Origin: a gamma proteobacterium HdN1
GTDB taxonomy: Bacteria > Pseudomonadota > Gammaproteobacteria > Pseudomonadales > Ketobacteraceae
Reading direction: 5' to 3'
Assembly: GCA_000198515.1 (NCBI GenBank)
Contig: FP929140.1
Coordinates: forward strand, 248,001 to 312,000
DNA length: 64,000 nt
Part shown: positions 42,425-52,270 of the stretch, one piece after another
Numbering within the stretch: position 1 is the stretch's first letter
Layout of the letters: every line of letters starts with the position of its first letter
Position numbers and translations under genes: made by a program
The notes under the pieces: generated by a model
Database searches by the model: none
What the model saw: the letters and a program-made list of their open reading frames with translations, nothing else
What the model was told of the DNA's origin: nothing

Positions 42425-43549
42425 ATGATTAAAAGCCAATCCCGTAAAAAGGTGTTGTGGGTGGCAGTGGGGCTCCCTTTGCTGGTGGTTCTGGCGAGCG
42501 CGGCCGCGTGGTTTTATCGACTGGATGAGCGCTGGGCGCTGGTTCTCGCGTCGTGGCGCGCACCGGATCGAATCCCTATGGCGGTGCTGGGTGATTCCGA
42601 TAGCCATTCTTACCACGATCGAGTGAGCTTTGGGGCGCAGCCTGGCTTGCGCGGCGGCGCGTATCGAGCCACGACGTGGCAGTGGCCAGAGGTACTTGCA
42701 GGGGTGCGCGGCGATGCGCTAAACCTTGGGCCGTGGTCGCGATGGGGAACCAATCTTGATCTCGTTGCGCTGTTGAGGCAATGGCGGGGCCAAGAGGGGC
42801 GCGTGCCGATGAAGGAAGACTATCGCCACAATATGGCCGTTTCCGGTGCTCATTGTGAGCAGTTGATGACCATGCCTTACGCGCAAGCGGTGCATTTGCG
42901 CCGCATTATGGATGAAGCACCCCAGTCATGGGAAAAGGGCGTAGTGGTGATCCGCATCGGAGTGAATGATTTTGGCCAGCCTGAAGATCTGGAGCCGCTT
43001 GCACAGAATCCAGCGGACCCTGTGATGCTGGCGCGAATGGATTCATGCGTGAACAACATCCAAAGTGCAGTGAGCTATCTCCATGCGCACCATCCGAAAG
43101 TTGCATTTTTGGTGGTGGGTATCTTTAACAACGCGCACTATGCTGCCGCCTTGGATCGCTGGCAGTCGGCGCAGGCACAGCGCAATCTGGATCAGGGGCT
43201 AGATCATTTTGACTCTGTGTTGAAGGCGTGGGCAGACCGAGATCCGCACGTCGCGTTTTTTAGCGATCGTGACTGGTTCAAGCAGTGGATGGGAGGTCGC
43301 AATGGCGATGGGGTGCCTGCCTACCATGACGCGCAGATCGGCACACATTTTAAAGTGCACAATACGGCGGGCGATGCTCCGACGAATGCGTTTTTAGCAG
43401 ACGAGCATGCGGGTTCAGTTCTGAATGCCATGTGGGCTCGCTCAATCATTGAGCACCTGAACGCAGAGTTTGCCACGGCGATTCCGGTGCCGACTGATGA
43501 TGAGTTGACCAACTTCCTTGATCCAGATGGCAAGCTAGGTATGCGGTAA
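42425..43549 (+). CDS. Membrane-anchored SGNH/GDSL-type hydrolase
   Basis: A 374-residue protein with an N-terminal membrane anchor or signal (VLWVAVGLPLLVVLASAAAW). The esterase block I is VLGDSDSHSYHD; VIRIGVNDFG is block III-like. A C-terminal His is harder to place with certainty. SGNH enzymes cleave esters of lipids or sugar acetates, here on the periplasmic side. Confidence 0.75.
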   Translation: MIKSQSRKKVLWVAVGLPLLVVLASAAAWFYRLDERWALVLASWRAPDRIPMAVLGDSDSHSYHDRVSFGAQPGLRGGAYRATTWQWPEVLAGVRGDALNLGPWSRWGTNLDLVALLRQWRGQEGRVPMKEDYRHNMAVSGAHCEQLMTMPYAQAVHLRRIMDEAPQSWEKGVVVIRIGVNDFGQPEDLEPLAQNPADPVMLARMDSCVNNIQSAVSYLHAHHPKVAFLVVGIFNNAHYAAALDRWQSAQAQRNLDQGLDHFDSVLKAWADRDPHVAFFSDRDWFKQWMGGRNGDGVPAYHDAQIGTHFKVHNTAGDAPTNAFLADEHAGSVLNAMWARSIIEHLNAEFATAIPVPTDDELTNFLDPDGKLGMR

Positions 43550-43591
43550 AGCTAGGAATGCGGTGAGCTAGCCACCACATTCCTAGATGTT

Positions 43592-44059
43592 TTAGTGTAG
43601 GCAGGTAAAGCTGCATACGAGCGGATTTGCCAACTGAATAAACTCCGCAACATCCATTTTCACGACAACGGTATGCGAGCCGGCGCTAAAGGCAAGCCAA
43701 GCCTGATCGGCGAGGCTTTGTTCTAACACAACCTGCATGTCGTAGAGGTTACCAAAAGGCGGAATTCCGCCGGGGTCGCAGTCAGGAAACAGGCCGGCAA
43801 AGTCCTCTTCTTTGGCGAGTTCAAGCTTGGTTGCGCCGAGTGCAGAGCGCAGCGCGGCGAGGTCTACTTGGCGGTCGGCTGGAAGTACGGCCATCACCAT
43901 TTGGTGATCGGCATTGAGGACTACCGTTTTAGCCAAATGCTGGCCCGAAATATGAGTTACTTCAGCGACTTCGGGCGCGGTTACCGCGTAAGGATGGATG
44001 CAGGCGTGATAGCGCACTGCGTTTTTTTCGAAATACTCGTTGATTGACCGGATTAACAT
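43592..44059 (-). CDS. YbaK/EbsC-family aminoacyl-tRNA deacylase
   Basis: A 155-residue protein with the YbaK fold: HISGQHLAKTVVLNADHQMV (catalytic Lys region), LAKEEDFAGLFPDCDPGGIPPFGN and FSAGSHTVVVKM. Relatives hydrolyse mischarged tRNAs in trans. It lies just downstream of cysS on the same strand; YbaK proteins often act with CysRS on Cys-tRNA(Pro), so the neighbourhood is suggestive. Confidence 0.9.
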   Translation of the reverse strand: MLIRSINEYFEKNAVRYHACIHPYAVTAPEVAEVTHISGQHLAKTVVLNADHQMVMAVLPADRQVDLAALRSALGATKLELAKEEDFAGLFPDCDPGGIPPFGNLYDMQVVLEQSLADQAWLAFSAGSHTVVVKMDVAEFIQLANPLVCSFTCLH

Positions 44060-44175
44060 CGCACATCTCCCCTTGTTGGTTCGACATCCGTTTTTGCCGG
44101 GTGGCTGCTAAAAGAGCGTCGCGTCATGTGAATAAAGAAATGATTGCTACGCTCTTGTATACCTTTACACCAGAT

Positions 44176-45615
44176 TCAGCCGCGTGTCCAGCGGGTGCCT
44201 TCGCGGGTATCTTCCAGTTCGATGCCTTGGGCTTTTAGCAGGTCGCGGATTTCGTCGCTGCGGGCAAAGTTTTTCGCCTTGCGGGCGTCTCTGCGCTGCT
44301 GGATGAGATCTTCGATGGCGGCATCGTCCAAGCCGTTGCCGGTTGCGTCGCGCGCGGCAGGTGCTTGCCATTTGAACCAGCTTTCTGGATCTTGGGTGAG
44401 CAGGCCCATGCGCTCGCCGGCGCTGGCCAATACCGCTTGGAGTTGGGTGCGGGATGGCGTGTCACTGCTGCGGTTGGCTTCGCCGGCGAGTTGGTGGAGT
44501 ACGGCGAGTGCCTGTGGGGTGGCAAGATCGTCGGCCAAATGCTGTTCCAGCGTATCAAGCAGCGGGTGCTGGAGTGCGTCTGGTGCGGTGGCATGGGTAT
44601 CGGCGCAGGAAGACGGCGTGTGGCCGCGCAGCGCACCGTACAGCCGGTCGAGGCTGGCACGGGCTTGGGTCAGGGCGTCATCCGACCAGTCTAGCGGTGA
44701 GCGATAGTGGGCCGAGAGCAGGGCGTAACGGAGTACTTCGCCGGGCCAGTGCTGGAGCAGCTCGTGGACGGTGGCGAAATTGCCGAGAGATTTCGACATT
44801 TTTTCGCCGTCGATGGTGAGATAGCCGTTGTGCAGCCAGTAATTGACGTAACGTTCATCCTGATGGGCGCAGGTGCCTTGGGCGATTTCGTTTTCATGGT
44901 GCGGAAATACCAAGTCTAGCCCGCCGGCATGGATGTCGATGGTTTTGCCAAGGTGGGCGTTGATCATTGCGGTGCATTCGATGTGCCAACCGGGGCGGCC
45001 GCGCCCCCAAGGGCTGTCCCAGCCGGGCAGGTCGTCGCTGGAAGGTTTCCAGAGTACAAAATCCGCGGGGTTTTTCTTGTAGGGTGCAACTTCCACGCGG
45101 GCGCCGGCGATCATGTCGTCGAGGTTGCGTTTGGAGAGGCAGCCGTAGTGCGGGTCAGTGCTGACGTTAAAGAGCACATGGCCTTCGGCTTCGTAGGCAT
45201 GGCCTTTTTCGATCAGAGTGGTGATGATCTCGATCATGGCGCCGATGTTGTCGGTGGCGCGTGGCTCAAACTGGGGGGTGAGGTTGAATAACGCTTGCAT
45301 GTCGCTGCGGTAGGCGTCGGCGTAACGGCTGCTCAATTCGCAGATGGTTTCGCGGTTGTCGCTGGCGGCTTTGTTGATCTTGTCGTCTACGTCGGTGATG
45401 TTACGGGCGTAGCGCACTTCCGGGTAGTGGCGTTTCAGCAGGCGGTAAAGCGTGTCGAACACCACTACAGGGCGGGCGTTACCGATGTGGACGTAGTTGT
45501 ATACGGTCGGGCCGCACACATACATCGTTACGCGGTCGGGGCTGATCGGTACAAAGCGCTCTTTTTGGCCGCTCAAGGTGTTGTGCAAATAAATATTCAT
45601 CTTGGCGTGGCTCAT
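44176..45615 (-). CDS. cysS: Cysteinyl-tRNA synthetase
   Basis: A 479-residue class I synthetase that charges tRNA(Cys). Cys34 in [15 protein letters not shown] is the first zinc ligand next to the HIGN motif; GWHIECTAM and HHENE give the others, and KMSKSLGNF is the KMSKS loop. It overlaps thrS by 4 bp, so the two synthetases are translationally coupled, an arrangement I do not recall as common. Confidence 0.96.
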   Translation of the reverse strand: MSHAKMNIYLHNTLSGQKERFVPISPDRVTMYVCGPTVYNYVHIGNARPVVVFDTLYRLLKRHYPEVRYARNITDVDDKINKAASDNRETICELSSRYADAYRSDMQALFNLTPQFEPRATDNIGAMIEIITTLIEKGHAYEAEGHVLFNVSTDPHYGCLSKRNLDDMIAGARVEVAPYKKNPADFVLWKPSSDDLPGWDSPWGRGRPGWHIECTAMINAHLGKTIDIHAGGLDLVFPHHENEIAQGTCAHQDERYVNYWLHNGYLTIDGEKMSKSLGNFATVHELLQHWPGEVLRYALLSAHYRSPLDWSDDALTQARASLDRLYGALRGHTPSSCADTHATAPDALQHPLLDTLEQHLADDLATPQALAVLHQLAGEANRSSDTPSRTQLQAVLASAGERMGLLTQDPESWFKWQAPAARDATGNGLDDAAIEDLIQQRRDARKAKNFARSDEIRDLLKAQGIELEDTREGTRWTRG

Positions 45616-47555
45616 TCAGGGAGTCGTGTGGCTTGTGCGAGTGCGGCCAGCGCATCGGCAAAGCCCACGACTTCGTTTTGCTGGCTGCCAAGGCGACGGA
45701 TCGCCACCTTCTGTTCCGCGGCCTCTTGCTTGCCGACGACCCAAATTTGCGGGATTTTGGCGTTGGAATGTTCGCGCACTTTGTAGCCAATTTTTTCGTT
45801 GCGCAGATCGGCTTCGGCTTGGATGCCAGCGGCTTTCAGTTGCGCAACTACGGTTTCTGCCCAGTCGCGGGCGTCGTCGGTGATGGTGGCGACGACGACT
45901 GGCACTGGCGAGAGCCATAGCGGGAAATTTCCGGCAAAGTGTTCGATCAATACGCCAATGAAGCGCTCCATGGAGCCGACGATGGCGCGGTGCAGCATGA
46001 TTGGGCGCTGGCGCTGGGAGTTTTCATCGACGTATTCGGCGTTCAGGCGCTCGGGCATCATCGGGTCGAACTGGATGGTGCCCATTTGCCAAGCGCGGCC
46101 AATCGAATCCTTGAGGTGATATTCGATTTTCGGGCCGTAGAACGCGCCCTCACCGGGCAATTCTTCCCAGGCGACGCCGGCGGCGGCGAGGGCGGCACGC
46201 AGGCCGTTTTCGGCTTTGTCCCAAGCGTCCTCGGTGCCGATGCGCTTGTCGGGGCGTAGGGCGAGTTTTACGGAGATGTTTTCAAAGCCGAAATCGGCGT
46301 ACACCTTCATGGCTTGGCGATGAAAGGCGGTGACTTCAGCTTGCACCTGATCTTCGGTGCAAAAAATATGGCCGTCGTCTTGAGTGAAGGCGCGTACCCG
46401 CATGATGCCGTGGAGCGCACCGGAGGGTTCGTTGCGGTGACAGCCGCCGAATTCGGCATAGCGGATGGGCAGTTCGCGGTAGCTGTGCAGGGTGTTGTTG
46501 TAGATCTGGACGTGGCCGGGGCAGTTCATGGGCTTCACGGCGTAGGTACGCTTCTCGGATTCGGTGAAGAACATGTTTTCTTGGTAGTTTTCCCAGTGGC
46601 CGGATTTTTTCCAGAGGCTCACATCAAGGATTTGCGGGCCGCGCACTTCCTGATAGCCGCTTTCGCGGTACACCTTGCGAACATACTGCTCAACTTTCTG
46701 CCAGATGGCCCAGCCTTTGGGGTGCCAGAACACCATGCCGGGGGCTTCTTCCTGCTGGTGGAACAGGTCGAGGTCTTTGCCGATGCGGCGGTGGTCGCGC
46801 TTGGCGGCTTCTTCTAGCAGGGTTAAGTGGGCTTTCAGCTCTTTGACGTCGCGCCAAGCGGTGCCGTAGATGCGTTGCAACTGCTGTTTGGTGGAGTCAG
46901 CGCGCCAGTAGGCTCCGGCCAGTTTGGTCAACTTGAAACCCTTGCCGAGTTTGCCGGTGGAGGGCAGGTGCGGGCCGCGGCAGAGGTCGATAAATTCGCC
47001 CTGACGGTACAGGGTGATGGTTTCGTTTTCAGGGAGATCACGGATGATTTCGGCTTTGAATAATTCACCCTGTTTTTCAAAGAAGGCGATGGCTTCGTTG
47101 CGATCCCAGACTTCGCGCACGATGGGGGTATCGCGATCGACGATTTCCATCATGCGTGCTTCGATTTTTTCTAGGTCTTCGGGGGTGAACGAAGTGGCGC
47201 GGCAAAAGTCGTAGTAGTAGCCGTTTTCGATGGCGGGGCCGATGGTGACTTGGGTTTCGGGGTACAGTTCCTTGACGGCCTGCGCCATCACGTGGGCGGC
47301 ATCGTGGCGGAGGATTTCGAGGGCTTCGGGCTTGTCGCGCGTAATAAAGGCGAGCTGCACGTTGTGGTCGATTACGCGGCTAAGGTCTTGCTGTTCGCCA
47401 TCGACGGTCATGGCGATGCTGGCTTTGGCGAGGCCTGGGCCGATGCTGGCGGCGATTTCTAGGCCGCTGACGGGGCGTTCAAACTGGCGGACGCTGCCGT
47501 CGGGGAGGGTGATTGCGATCGGCTGGCCGGTGCTTGAATTGGATGTGCTCGACAT
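45612..47555 (-). CDS. thrS: Threonyl-tRNA synthetase
   Basis: A 647-residue class II synthetase with TGS domain (first ~65 residues), editing domain ([17 protein letters not shown]), catalytic core ([10 protein letters not shown] zinc Cys, [20 protein letters not shown]) and C-terminal anticodon domain. ATG 47555 is consistent with the family. The usual downstream partner infC is absent and cysS follows instead. Confidence 0.96.
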   Translation of the reverse strand: MSSTSNSSTGQPIAITLPDGSVRQFERPVSGLEIAASIGPGLAKASIAMTVDGEQQDLSRVIDHNVQLAFITRDKPEALEILRHDAAHVMAQAVKELYPETQVTIGPAIENGYYYDFCRATSFTPEDLEKIEARMMEIVDRDTPIVREVWDRNEAIAFFEKQGELFKAEIIRDLPENETITLYRQGEFIDLCRGPHLPSTGKLGKGFKLTKLAGAYWRADSTKQQLQRIYGTAWRDVKELKAHLTLLEEAAKRDHRRIGKDLDLFHQQEEAPGMVFWHPKGWAIWQKVEQYVRKVYRESGYQEVRGPQILDVSLWKKSGHWENYQENMFFTESEKRTYAVKPMNCPGHVQIYNNTLHSYRELPIRYAEFGGCHRNEPSGALHGIMRVRAFTQDDGHIFCTEDQVQAEVTAFHRQAMKVYADFGFENISVKLALRPDKRIGTEDAWDKAENGLRAALAAAGVAWEELPGEGAFYGPKIEYHLKDSIGRAWQMGTIQFDPMMPERLNAEYVDENSQRQRPIMLHRAIVGSMERFIGVLIEHFAGNFPLWLSPVPVVVATITDDARDWAETVVAQLKAAGIQAEADLRNEKIGYKVREHSNAKIPQIWVVGKQEAAEQKVAIRRLGSQQNEVVGFADALAALAQATRLPE

Positions 47556-47778
47556 GATGTGCTCGGAGTGCTGTGCTCGAATGAATTACGTTGTTTTGAA
47601 TCAGAAATCAGGCGCGTGCCCGTCTGGGAAGGATGCAATGGTAGCGCAAACAGGGGTGGTTCTCTAGGGCGCAGTCGAAGCTTCGCCTTTCGTGGCACTT
47701 GGTTCTGCGCGATAATAGCGCTTCACTTCGCACAGGGCTTGTGCGTGCAGTATTGATTTTACTCTCAGGAATTTCATC

Positions 47779-48723
47779 ATGCAGTCTTTTGTTCGCCGCT
47801 ATTGGCTCCCTTTGCTGACCCTTGTGGCGATTATTGTCGGTTCTTTGCTGCCGCTCCGGAAGTGGGTGCCTTCGTATCTGGAGACGGATCTTACCAATGC
47901 GGCGCATTATCCTTCTGGCGTGTTGTTGGGTTTGCTGTTAGCGCCCTATATTCAGCGTAATTGGCGCAGGGCTTTGCTGGTGGCGGCCATTGGTTCGGCA
48001 GCGTTTGGGGCGATTGAGGTGTTGCAGCCGTTTTTTGGCCGTTTTCAGAGCATGGATGACTGGATCAAAAGCAGTTCGGGGATGGTGATCGGTGTGGCGG
48101 CCACGTTTGTGCGGTTTTCAACGCCGCGATGGGTGATTGCCGCGCTTGGGGGAGTGGCGCTGGTTTTATTCGCGATTTTTGTGCTGCCGCTGGTGCAAAC
48201 GCTGCGTACCGTTGCCGCTTATGAGCAGCGTTTTCCGGTGCTGGCGGATTTTGAGCGTTGGGATGATTTTTTAATTTGGCGTACCACTGGCCATTCTTTC
48301 TATGATCGTAGAGAAAATACAGCAGAAACTGGCGACGCGGCAAGCGCAGCGCGTGGCGCCTACCACGCTGCCGTTCGGCGTCGCAGTGAGGGCCAGCCAG
48401 GGGTTGCTGTTGATAACGTTGTGGTTGATTGGCGAGCTTACCGTGAGCTTTGTTTTGACAGCCGCGCGAGTGCTGAGCCTGGAAATGCAAGCGCCCCGAA
48501 TCAAGCACTTGAAGTACTCTTAGCAGACAATCGTGATGGCGGTATTTGGCACGAGCGTTTCCCGAATCCTGCGTACTGGCATACCGTCTGCATTTCTCTG
48601 GATGGCCTGAAGGCGGCTGATGGCAGCCCGCTGAATCTTGCGCATATTTCGCAGCTTCGGATTCTGGGCAGCAAGGTGGCTGCGGGGCAGGGGTTTGATT
48701 TGGATCGGGTTTATTTGAGGTAG
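47779..48723 (+). CDS. VanZ-like membrane protein with C-terminal carbohydrate-binding-like domain
   Basis: A 314-residue protein. Four or five membrane helices in the first ~145 residues resemble VanZ (SLLPLRKWVPSYLETDLTN, GAIEVLQPFFGRFQSMDDWI). The rest is an extracytoplasmic domain (FPVLADFERWDDFLIW, VVVDWRAYRELCFD, NLAHISQLRILGSK) like those that bind sugars in similar proteins. VanZ-family function outside teicoplanin resistance is unclear. Divergent from thrS. Confidence 0.8.
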   Translation: MQSFVRRYWLPLLTLVAIIVGSLLPLRKWVPSYLETDLTNAAHYPSGVLLGLLLAPYIQRNWRRALLVAAIGSAAFGAIEVLQPFFGRFQSMDDWIKSSSGMVIGVAATFVRFSTPRWVIAALGGVALVLFAIFVLPLVQTLRTVAAYEQRFPVLADFERWDDFLIWRTTGHSFYDRRENTAETGDAASAARGAYHAAVRRRSEGQPGVAVDNVVVDWRAYRELCFDSRASAEPGNASAPNQALEVLLADNRDGGIWHERFPNPAYWHTVCISLDGLKAADGSPLNLAHISQLRILGSKVAAGQGFDLDRVYLR

Positions 48724-48787
48724 GGCTCGTGCTCGTTTTTAACGCTCAGAAACGCAGCTTTGATCGGGCTTGGCGCTCCGGCTGTCT

Positions 48788-48819
48788 TAAAAACGGACGT
48801 TGCAAAATGCAGCGTCCGT
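48788..48819 (-). terminator. Intrinsic terminator for minus-strand transcript
   Basis: ACGGACGCTGCA, loop, TGCAACGTCCGT then TTTTT, read on the minus strand: a stem of about 11 pairs with one mismatch. It follows the glycosyltransferase fragment, showing the fragment once ended a real transcription unit. Confidence 0.7.
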
Positions 48820-48825
48820 AGTCAA

Positions 48826-49269
48826 TTACACGGCGGGTTCCGCCGCTTTCTGTGCAGGTGCAGTGGCAAAGGCGGTTTCCAGTGCATCGCACTTGGGCAA
48901 TTCGCGCGCTAGAAGCGCCACGTTATTGCGGATGCGTTCACTTGAGGGCTCCAGCGTCAATGCGTGGCATGCCGCTGCGTGAGCACCGCGCTTGTCACCC
49001 AGATTCCACAAGCCAATGCTTAATAAATCCCACGGTTGGCTGCCCCATGCGTGCTGATCCGATGGATAGGACATGGGTTGGTGAGTAATTGCGAGTGCTC
49101 GGTTGCAGAACCGCACCAGTTCTTTCCAGTTTTGTTGGCGATAAAACAGGTCTGCCAACTCTACCAGAGGTTCGCGGAACGTGGGTGTCTCATCAGCGGC
49201 GCGACGCAGCCAGAGTTCGGTGAGTTTAAGGTTGCCTAATGCGCTGTAGCAGCGGGCAATATGCCGCAT
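48826..49269 (-). pseudogene. C-terminal fragment of a glycosyltransferase (TPR part)
   Basis: 147 codons from an internal ATG read SMRHIARCYSALGNLKLTEL, ALAITHQPMSYPSDQHAWG and TLEPSSERIRNN, as in the TPR-like C-terminus of some family-2 glycosyltransferases. A stop lies just upstream in frame and no catalytic domain is present. It is therefore a remnant whose front has been replaced by unrelated sequence, though a small protein could still be made. Confidence 0.75.
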
Positions 49270-49757
49270 GCTGACGGAGCGTTCGCCTTCCTAGCCTCCG
49301 AGCGACAGATTGCTTCCGCCGGCAAGCTTGGGGCGCTAATTAGGCCCTGTGGCTCATGTGGCCCTTGTTCACCGAACGCGCCCGTAACGCCTTTGGGCCC
49401 CGCTTGGCTCACAGGGAAGTTGTCCGTCAAACCCACCCAATGGCCTGTGCGATCTACGACTGGGATCACTTCACCGTTCTCACCGCGAACATTCACGTCT
49501 TCCATAACTGAGGTTGTGCCGCTGCCGGCTTCGCGCAGAAAGTCGGGGACCAAGGGCACCGAAGGCGTCATTTCGGCATCGCCGCCAATCTGGATCGTTA
49601 CCGATGCGCGGCCTCATGCCGTGTTCGCGGGCAGCGGATTGTTGGCATGTGCGCCTAGGATTACCGAGTACCGACCATCGAGAAAGTTGACGAGTTGGGT
49701 TTCTGTCCAGATCGGTGAGCCGCTACGGTTAAGAATCGCGTATACGCAAAATAATTC
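49236..49757 (-). pseudogene. Broken secreted-protein domain (SETQ...FLDGRYSV...EMTP type)
   Basis: The minus strand reads SGSPIWTETQLVNFLDGRYS, then a TGA at 49614-49616, then GRASVTIQIGGDAEMTPSVP and NVRGENGEVIPVVDRTGHWV. The order (W-ETQ, LDG-YSV-LG, NPLP, EMTP) is a motif set seen in some exported bacterial proteins. The stop, lack of a start and overlap with the glycosyltransferase remnant show it is decayed. Confidence 0.6.
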
Positions 49758-50094
49758 TTTGTATCCAGCAAGCTGTAAGGGGTGTCTTTTGTTGACCCCT
49801 TCGTTCGGGTGATGTGAGGTTCTTTCGAAGAATGGAGTGAAAGCCTTGGGGGGAAGGGATGATGTTACATTTATTTACAAACAAGCCGTAGGTTTTCCTT
49901 ACAATCACAAACAATGGCTTTTTTGGTTCGTTTTGATTCGTTTTGTGAGATAAATGTAGAAATCGGCTCATGTGTGATCGAATTCGAAAAGAACCGGTTT
50001 GTTTACAAATACTGGCCTGCGGCGAAACATTACTGATCTATAGTTGTTGATAGGTTGATTTTTGATCGGAGTGTCGGCGTAAATTAATGGAGAA
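49758..50094. other. AT-rich intergenic region before the lipid cluster
   Basis: No gene is visible. The stretch is markedly AT-rich and includes a direct repeat TTCGTTTTGATTCGTTTTG at about 49927-49945. A poor promoter candidate (TTGATT at 50055, TAAATT at 50080, 19-bp spacer) precedes the first gene of the cluster. This is the most likely place for the cluster's promoter and control sites. Confidence 0.45.
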
Positions 50095-50100
50095 GTGCGA

Positions 50101-50919
50101 ATGATTGGTTTTCCAGCAGTGAGGGTTGCAGGCTTTTGTTTGACGCTGCTTGCGGTGTTTCTATCGCCGGCTCTTGTTGCGGCGGAGAAGTCGGGGCCAG
50201 TAGATGTGGTAGCGCGTGGATTGGAAATCATGCGGGCGGCTGATGCGCGCCTGCATGGTTATACAGATCAGCAGGTGTCTCTAGAGATGACCCTGATCAG
50301 CCCGTCTGGCGGTAAGGCGAGCCGTGCGCTGCGCGTGCAGAGCATTGAAACGCCCGATGGCGAGCGCACACTGATGGTATTTGAAACCCCGCGTGATCTC
50401 TCAGGGACTGCGTTACTGTCAAACAACCGTCGTAGTGGTGCAGACGAGCAGTGGCTTTATTTGCCTGCAATCAAGCGGGTTAAGCAGATTGGTGCACGAA
50501 ATAAATCGGGCCCTTTTATGGGGTCTGAATTTGCCTATGAAGATATCGTTACGCCGTTCGTAGAAAAGTACAGCTATCAGTATCTAGAGCAAACACCGTG
50601 TGGTGAATTGACGTGTGATGTAATTGAGCGCAAGCCCAAAGATGAATTTTCTGGCTATTCCTTCCAGAAAGTCTGGATTGATACTACGCACCAGTTGGTT
50701 CGTCGGATTGAATATTACGATCGCAAACAAACCCTGCTAAAGACTTGTACGGCAAGCGGCTTTAGCGAATATCAATCCAAATATTGGCGCCCAGCCGAGA
50801 TGTTGATGGAAAACCACCAGAGCGGTAAGAAGACGGTTTTGCGGTGGGCGGATTATCGCTTTGAAAGTGGTCTTTCAGAGCAGGATTTTACCCAGAACGC
50901 TTTGATGCGGTCCCGCTAG
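50101..50919 (+). CDS. LolA-like outer-membrane lipoprotein-sorting protein
   Basis: A 272-residue exported protein: signal peptide (GFCLTLLAVFLSPALVAA), then the LolA_like fold family (RALRVQSIETPDGERTLMVF, DLSGTALLSNNRRSGADEQW, LYLPAIKRVKQI, GSEFAYEDIV). Such proteins occur beside MMPL transporters and outer-membrane barrels and are thought to carry lipids across the periplasm. GGAGA precedes ATG 50101 by eight bases. The barrel gene follows after 2 nt. Confidence 0.85.
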   Translation: MIGFPAVRVAGFCLTLLAVFLSPALVAAEKSGPVDVVARGLEIMRAADARLHGYTDQQVSLEMTLISPSGGKASRALRVQSIETPDGERTLMVFETPRDLSGTALLSNNRRSGADEQWLYLPAIKRVKQIGARNKSGPFMGSEFAYEDIVTPFVEKYSYQYLEQTPCGELTCDVIERKPKDEFSGYSFQKVWIDTTHQLVRRIEYYDRKQTLLKTCTASGFSEYQSKYWRPAEMLMENHQSGKKTVLRWADYRFESGLSEQDFTQNALMRSR

Positions 50920-50921
50920 GG

Positions 50922-52217
50922 ATGCGTGCAGTGTTGATGTCCTTTCGTAGTGATTGCGTGCACGCTTGCGCAGTGTTCGGCTGTCTGATCGGTTTTTTAA
51001 TAACGATGCCGGGTATTTCTTTCGCGGCTGGTGCACTCCCCAATGCGCAGAGTAAAGGGGAATGGCGGGGAGAATTTGCGCCAGAATTTACTGCATTTGC
51101 GCATTCTGGCGTGGCAGGTCAGGCTTCTGAATCCCTGTCTGCGAGCTTGCGCCTAGAAGGCTGGTATTCCCCTGATGACGGTCGCAATACCTTCGCATTT
51201 GTGCCCTTTGTGCGCTGGGATCAACGCGATCCGGAACGTAGCCACCATGATATTCGCGAGCTTTCCTGGGTGCATGTTTCAGGTAGCAGGGAAATTCGTG
51301 CGGGTTGGCGGCAAGTGTTTTGGGGCGTGACCGAAGGCATTCATCTGGTGGATATTGTCAATCAGACGGACGCGATCGAAAGTGTAGACGGGGAACAAAA
51401 ACTGGGACAGCCAATGCTGAGCCTTGGGATTGAGCGTGGCGATCAGATGCTTGATTTGTTCTGGCTCGTGGGCAGCCGAGAGAGAACGTTTCCCGGTCGT
51501 GAAGGTCGTTTGCGCTTGCCGCTTGTCGTGGACAGTGATTTTGCCCGCTGGGAATCCTCCAAGGGGCGGGATCGCCAGGATCTTGCTTTTCGTTGGCAGT
51601 GGAATCCATATCCGCTACGACTTGGCGTTACTGGATTCAGTGGCACAGCCCGCGAGCCGGAGTTACAGCCTGTATTAACAGGCAAAGGCGTTGTGCTTGC
51701 ACCCTATTACCCCGTTATCCAGCAGCTTGGGGTGGATGTACAAGTTACGCAGGGCGATTTGCTGTGGAAGCTGGAAGCGATTCAGCGCAATGGAGGCCAA
51801 AGGAACTATCACGCTGCAGATGCAGGGCTTGAATATACGCAAGTGGGTGTGTTTGCTACGCAAGCGGATTTGGGGTGGTTGCTTGAGTGGCTTTACGACA
51901 GCAGGAATCGTAAGGCTGCGACGCCTTTTCAGCGGGATCTTCTGCTTGGTTGGCGTGTAGCCTTTAACGATGTTGCAAGCAGCAGTCTGCTGTTTTATGT
52001 GATTTTTGACCCAGACGATGGCGAGCAATTGTGGAGCTTGGAGGCTCAGCGCCGGCTTGCCGAGGATTGGCAGTTGGCGCTGGAGATTCGTCAGGTGGCG
52101 GGCACTGCAGCGCCGCAGAGTGAAGCTGAATTTCTGGTGGCGCCGGATCTTACCCATGCTTTGCGGCCGCTGGCCCACGACAATTTTGCGCGCGTGACGC
52201 TAAGTTGGTTTTTTTAG
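50922..52217 (+). CDS. Outer-membrane beta-barrel protein (DUF1302-like)
   Basis: A 431-residue protein with a signal peptide (AVFGCLIGFLITMPGISFAA) and alternating-residue strands throughout (SLRLEGWYSPDDGRNTFAFV, REIRAGWRQVFWGVTEGIHL). It ends VTLSWFF, with the terminal Phe needed for BAM-dependent insertion. By family and position it is the outer-membrane part of an export system with the LolA-like and MMPL neighbours. Confidence 0.8.
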   Translation: MRAVLMSFRSDCVHACAVFGCLIGFLITMPGISFAAGALPNAQSKGEWRGEFAPEFTAFAHSGVAGQASESLSASLRLEGWYSPDDGRNTFAFVPFVRWDQRDPERSHHDIRELSWVHVSGSREIRAGWRQVFWGVTEGIHLVDIVNQTDAIESVDGEQKLGQPMLSLGIERGDQMLDLFWLVGSRERTFPGREGRLRLPLVVDSDFARWESSKGRDRQDLAFRWQWNPYPLRLGVTGFSGTAREPELQPVLTGKGVVLAPYYPVIQQLGVDVQVTQGDLLWKLEAIQRNGGQRNYHAADAGLEYTQVGVFATQADLGWLLEWLYDSRNRKAATPFQRDLLLGWRVAFNDVASSSLLFYVIFDPDDGEQLWSLEAQRRLAEDWQLALEIRQVAGTAAPQSEAEFLVAPDLTHALRPLAHDNFARVTLSWFF

Positions 52218-52270
52218 GGTTCTGTTTTTGAGTACAGTTTTTTAATGCAGCTGATGAGGGTGTGGTTTTT

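Noticed and set aside
48302-48523. Alternative frame in the VanZ gene suggesting a frameshift
   Set aside because: The main frame keeps family-like residues (VVVDWRAYRELCFD) on both sides, so no shift is needed.
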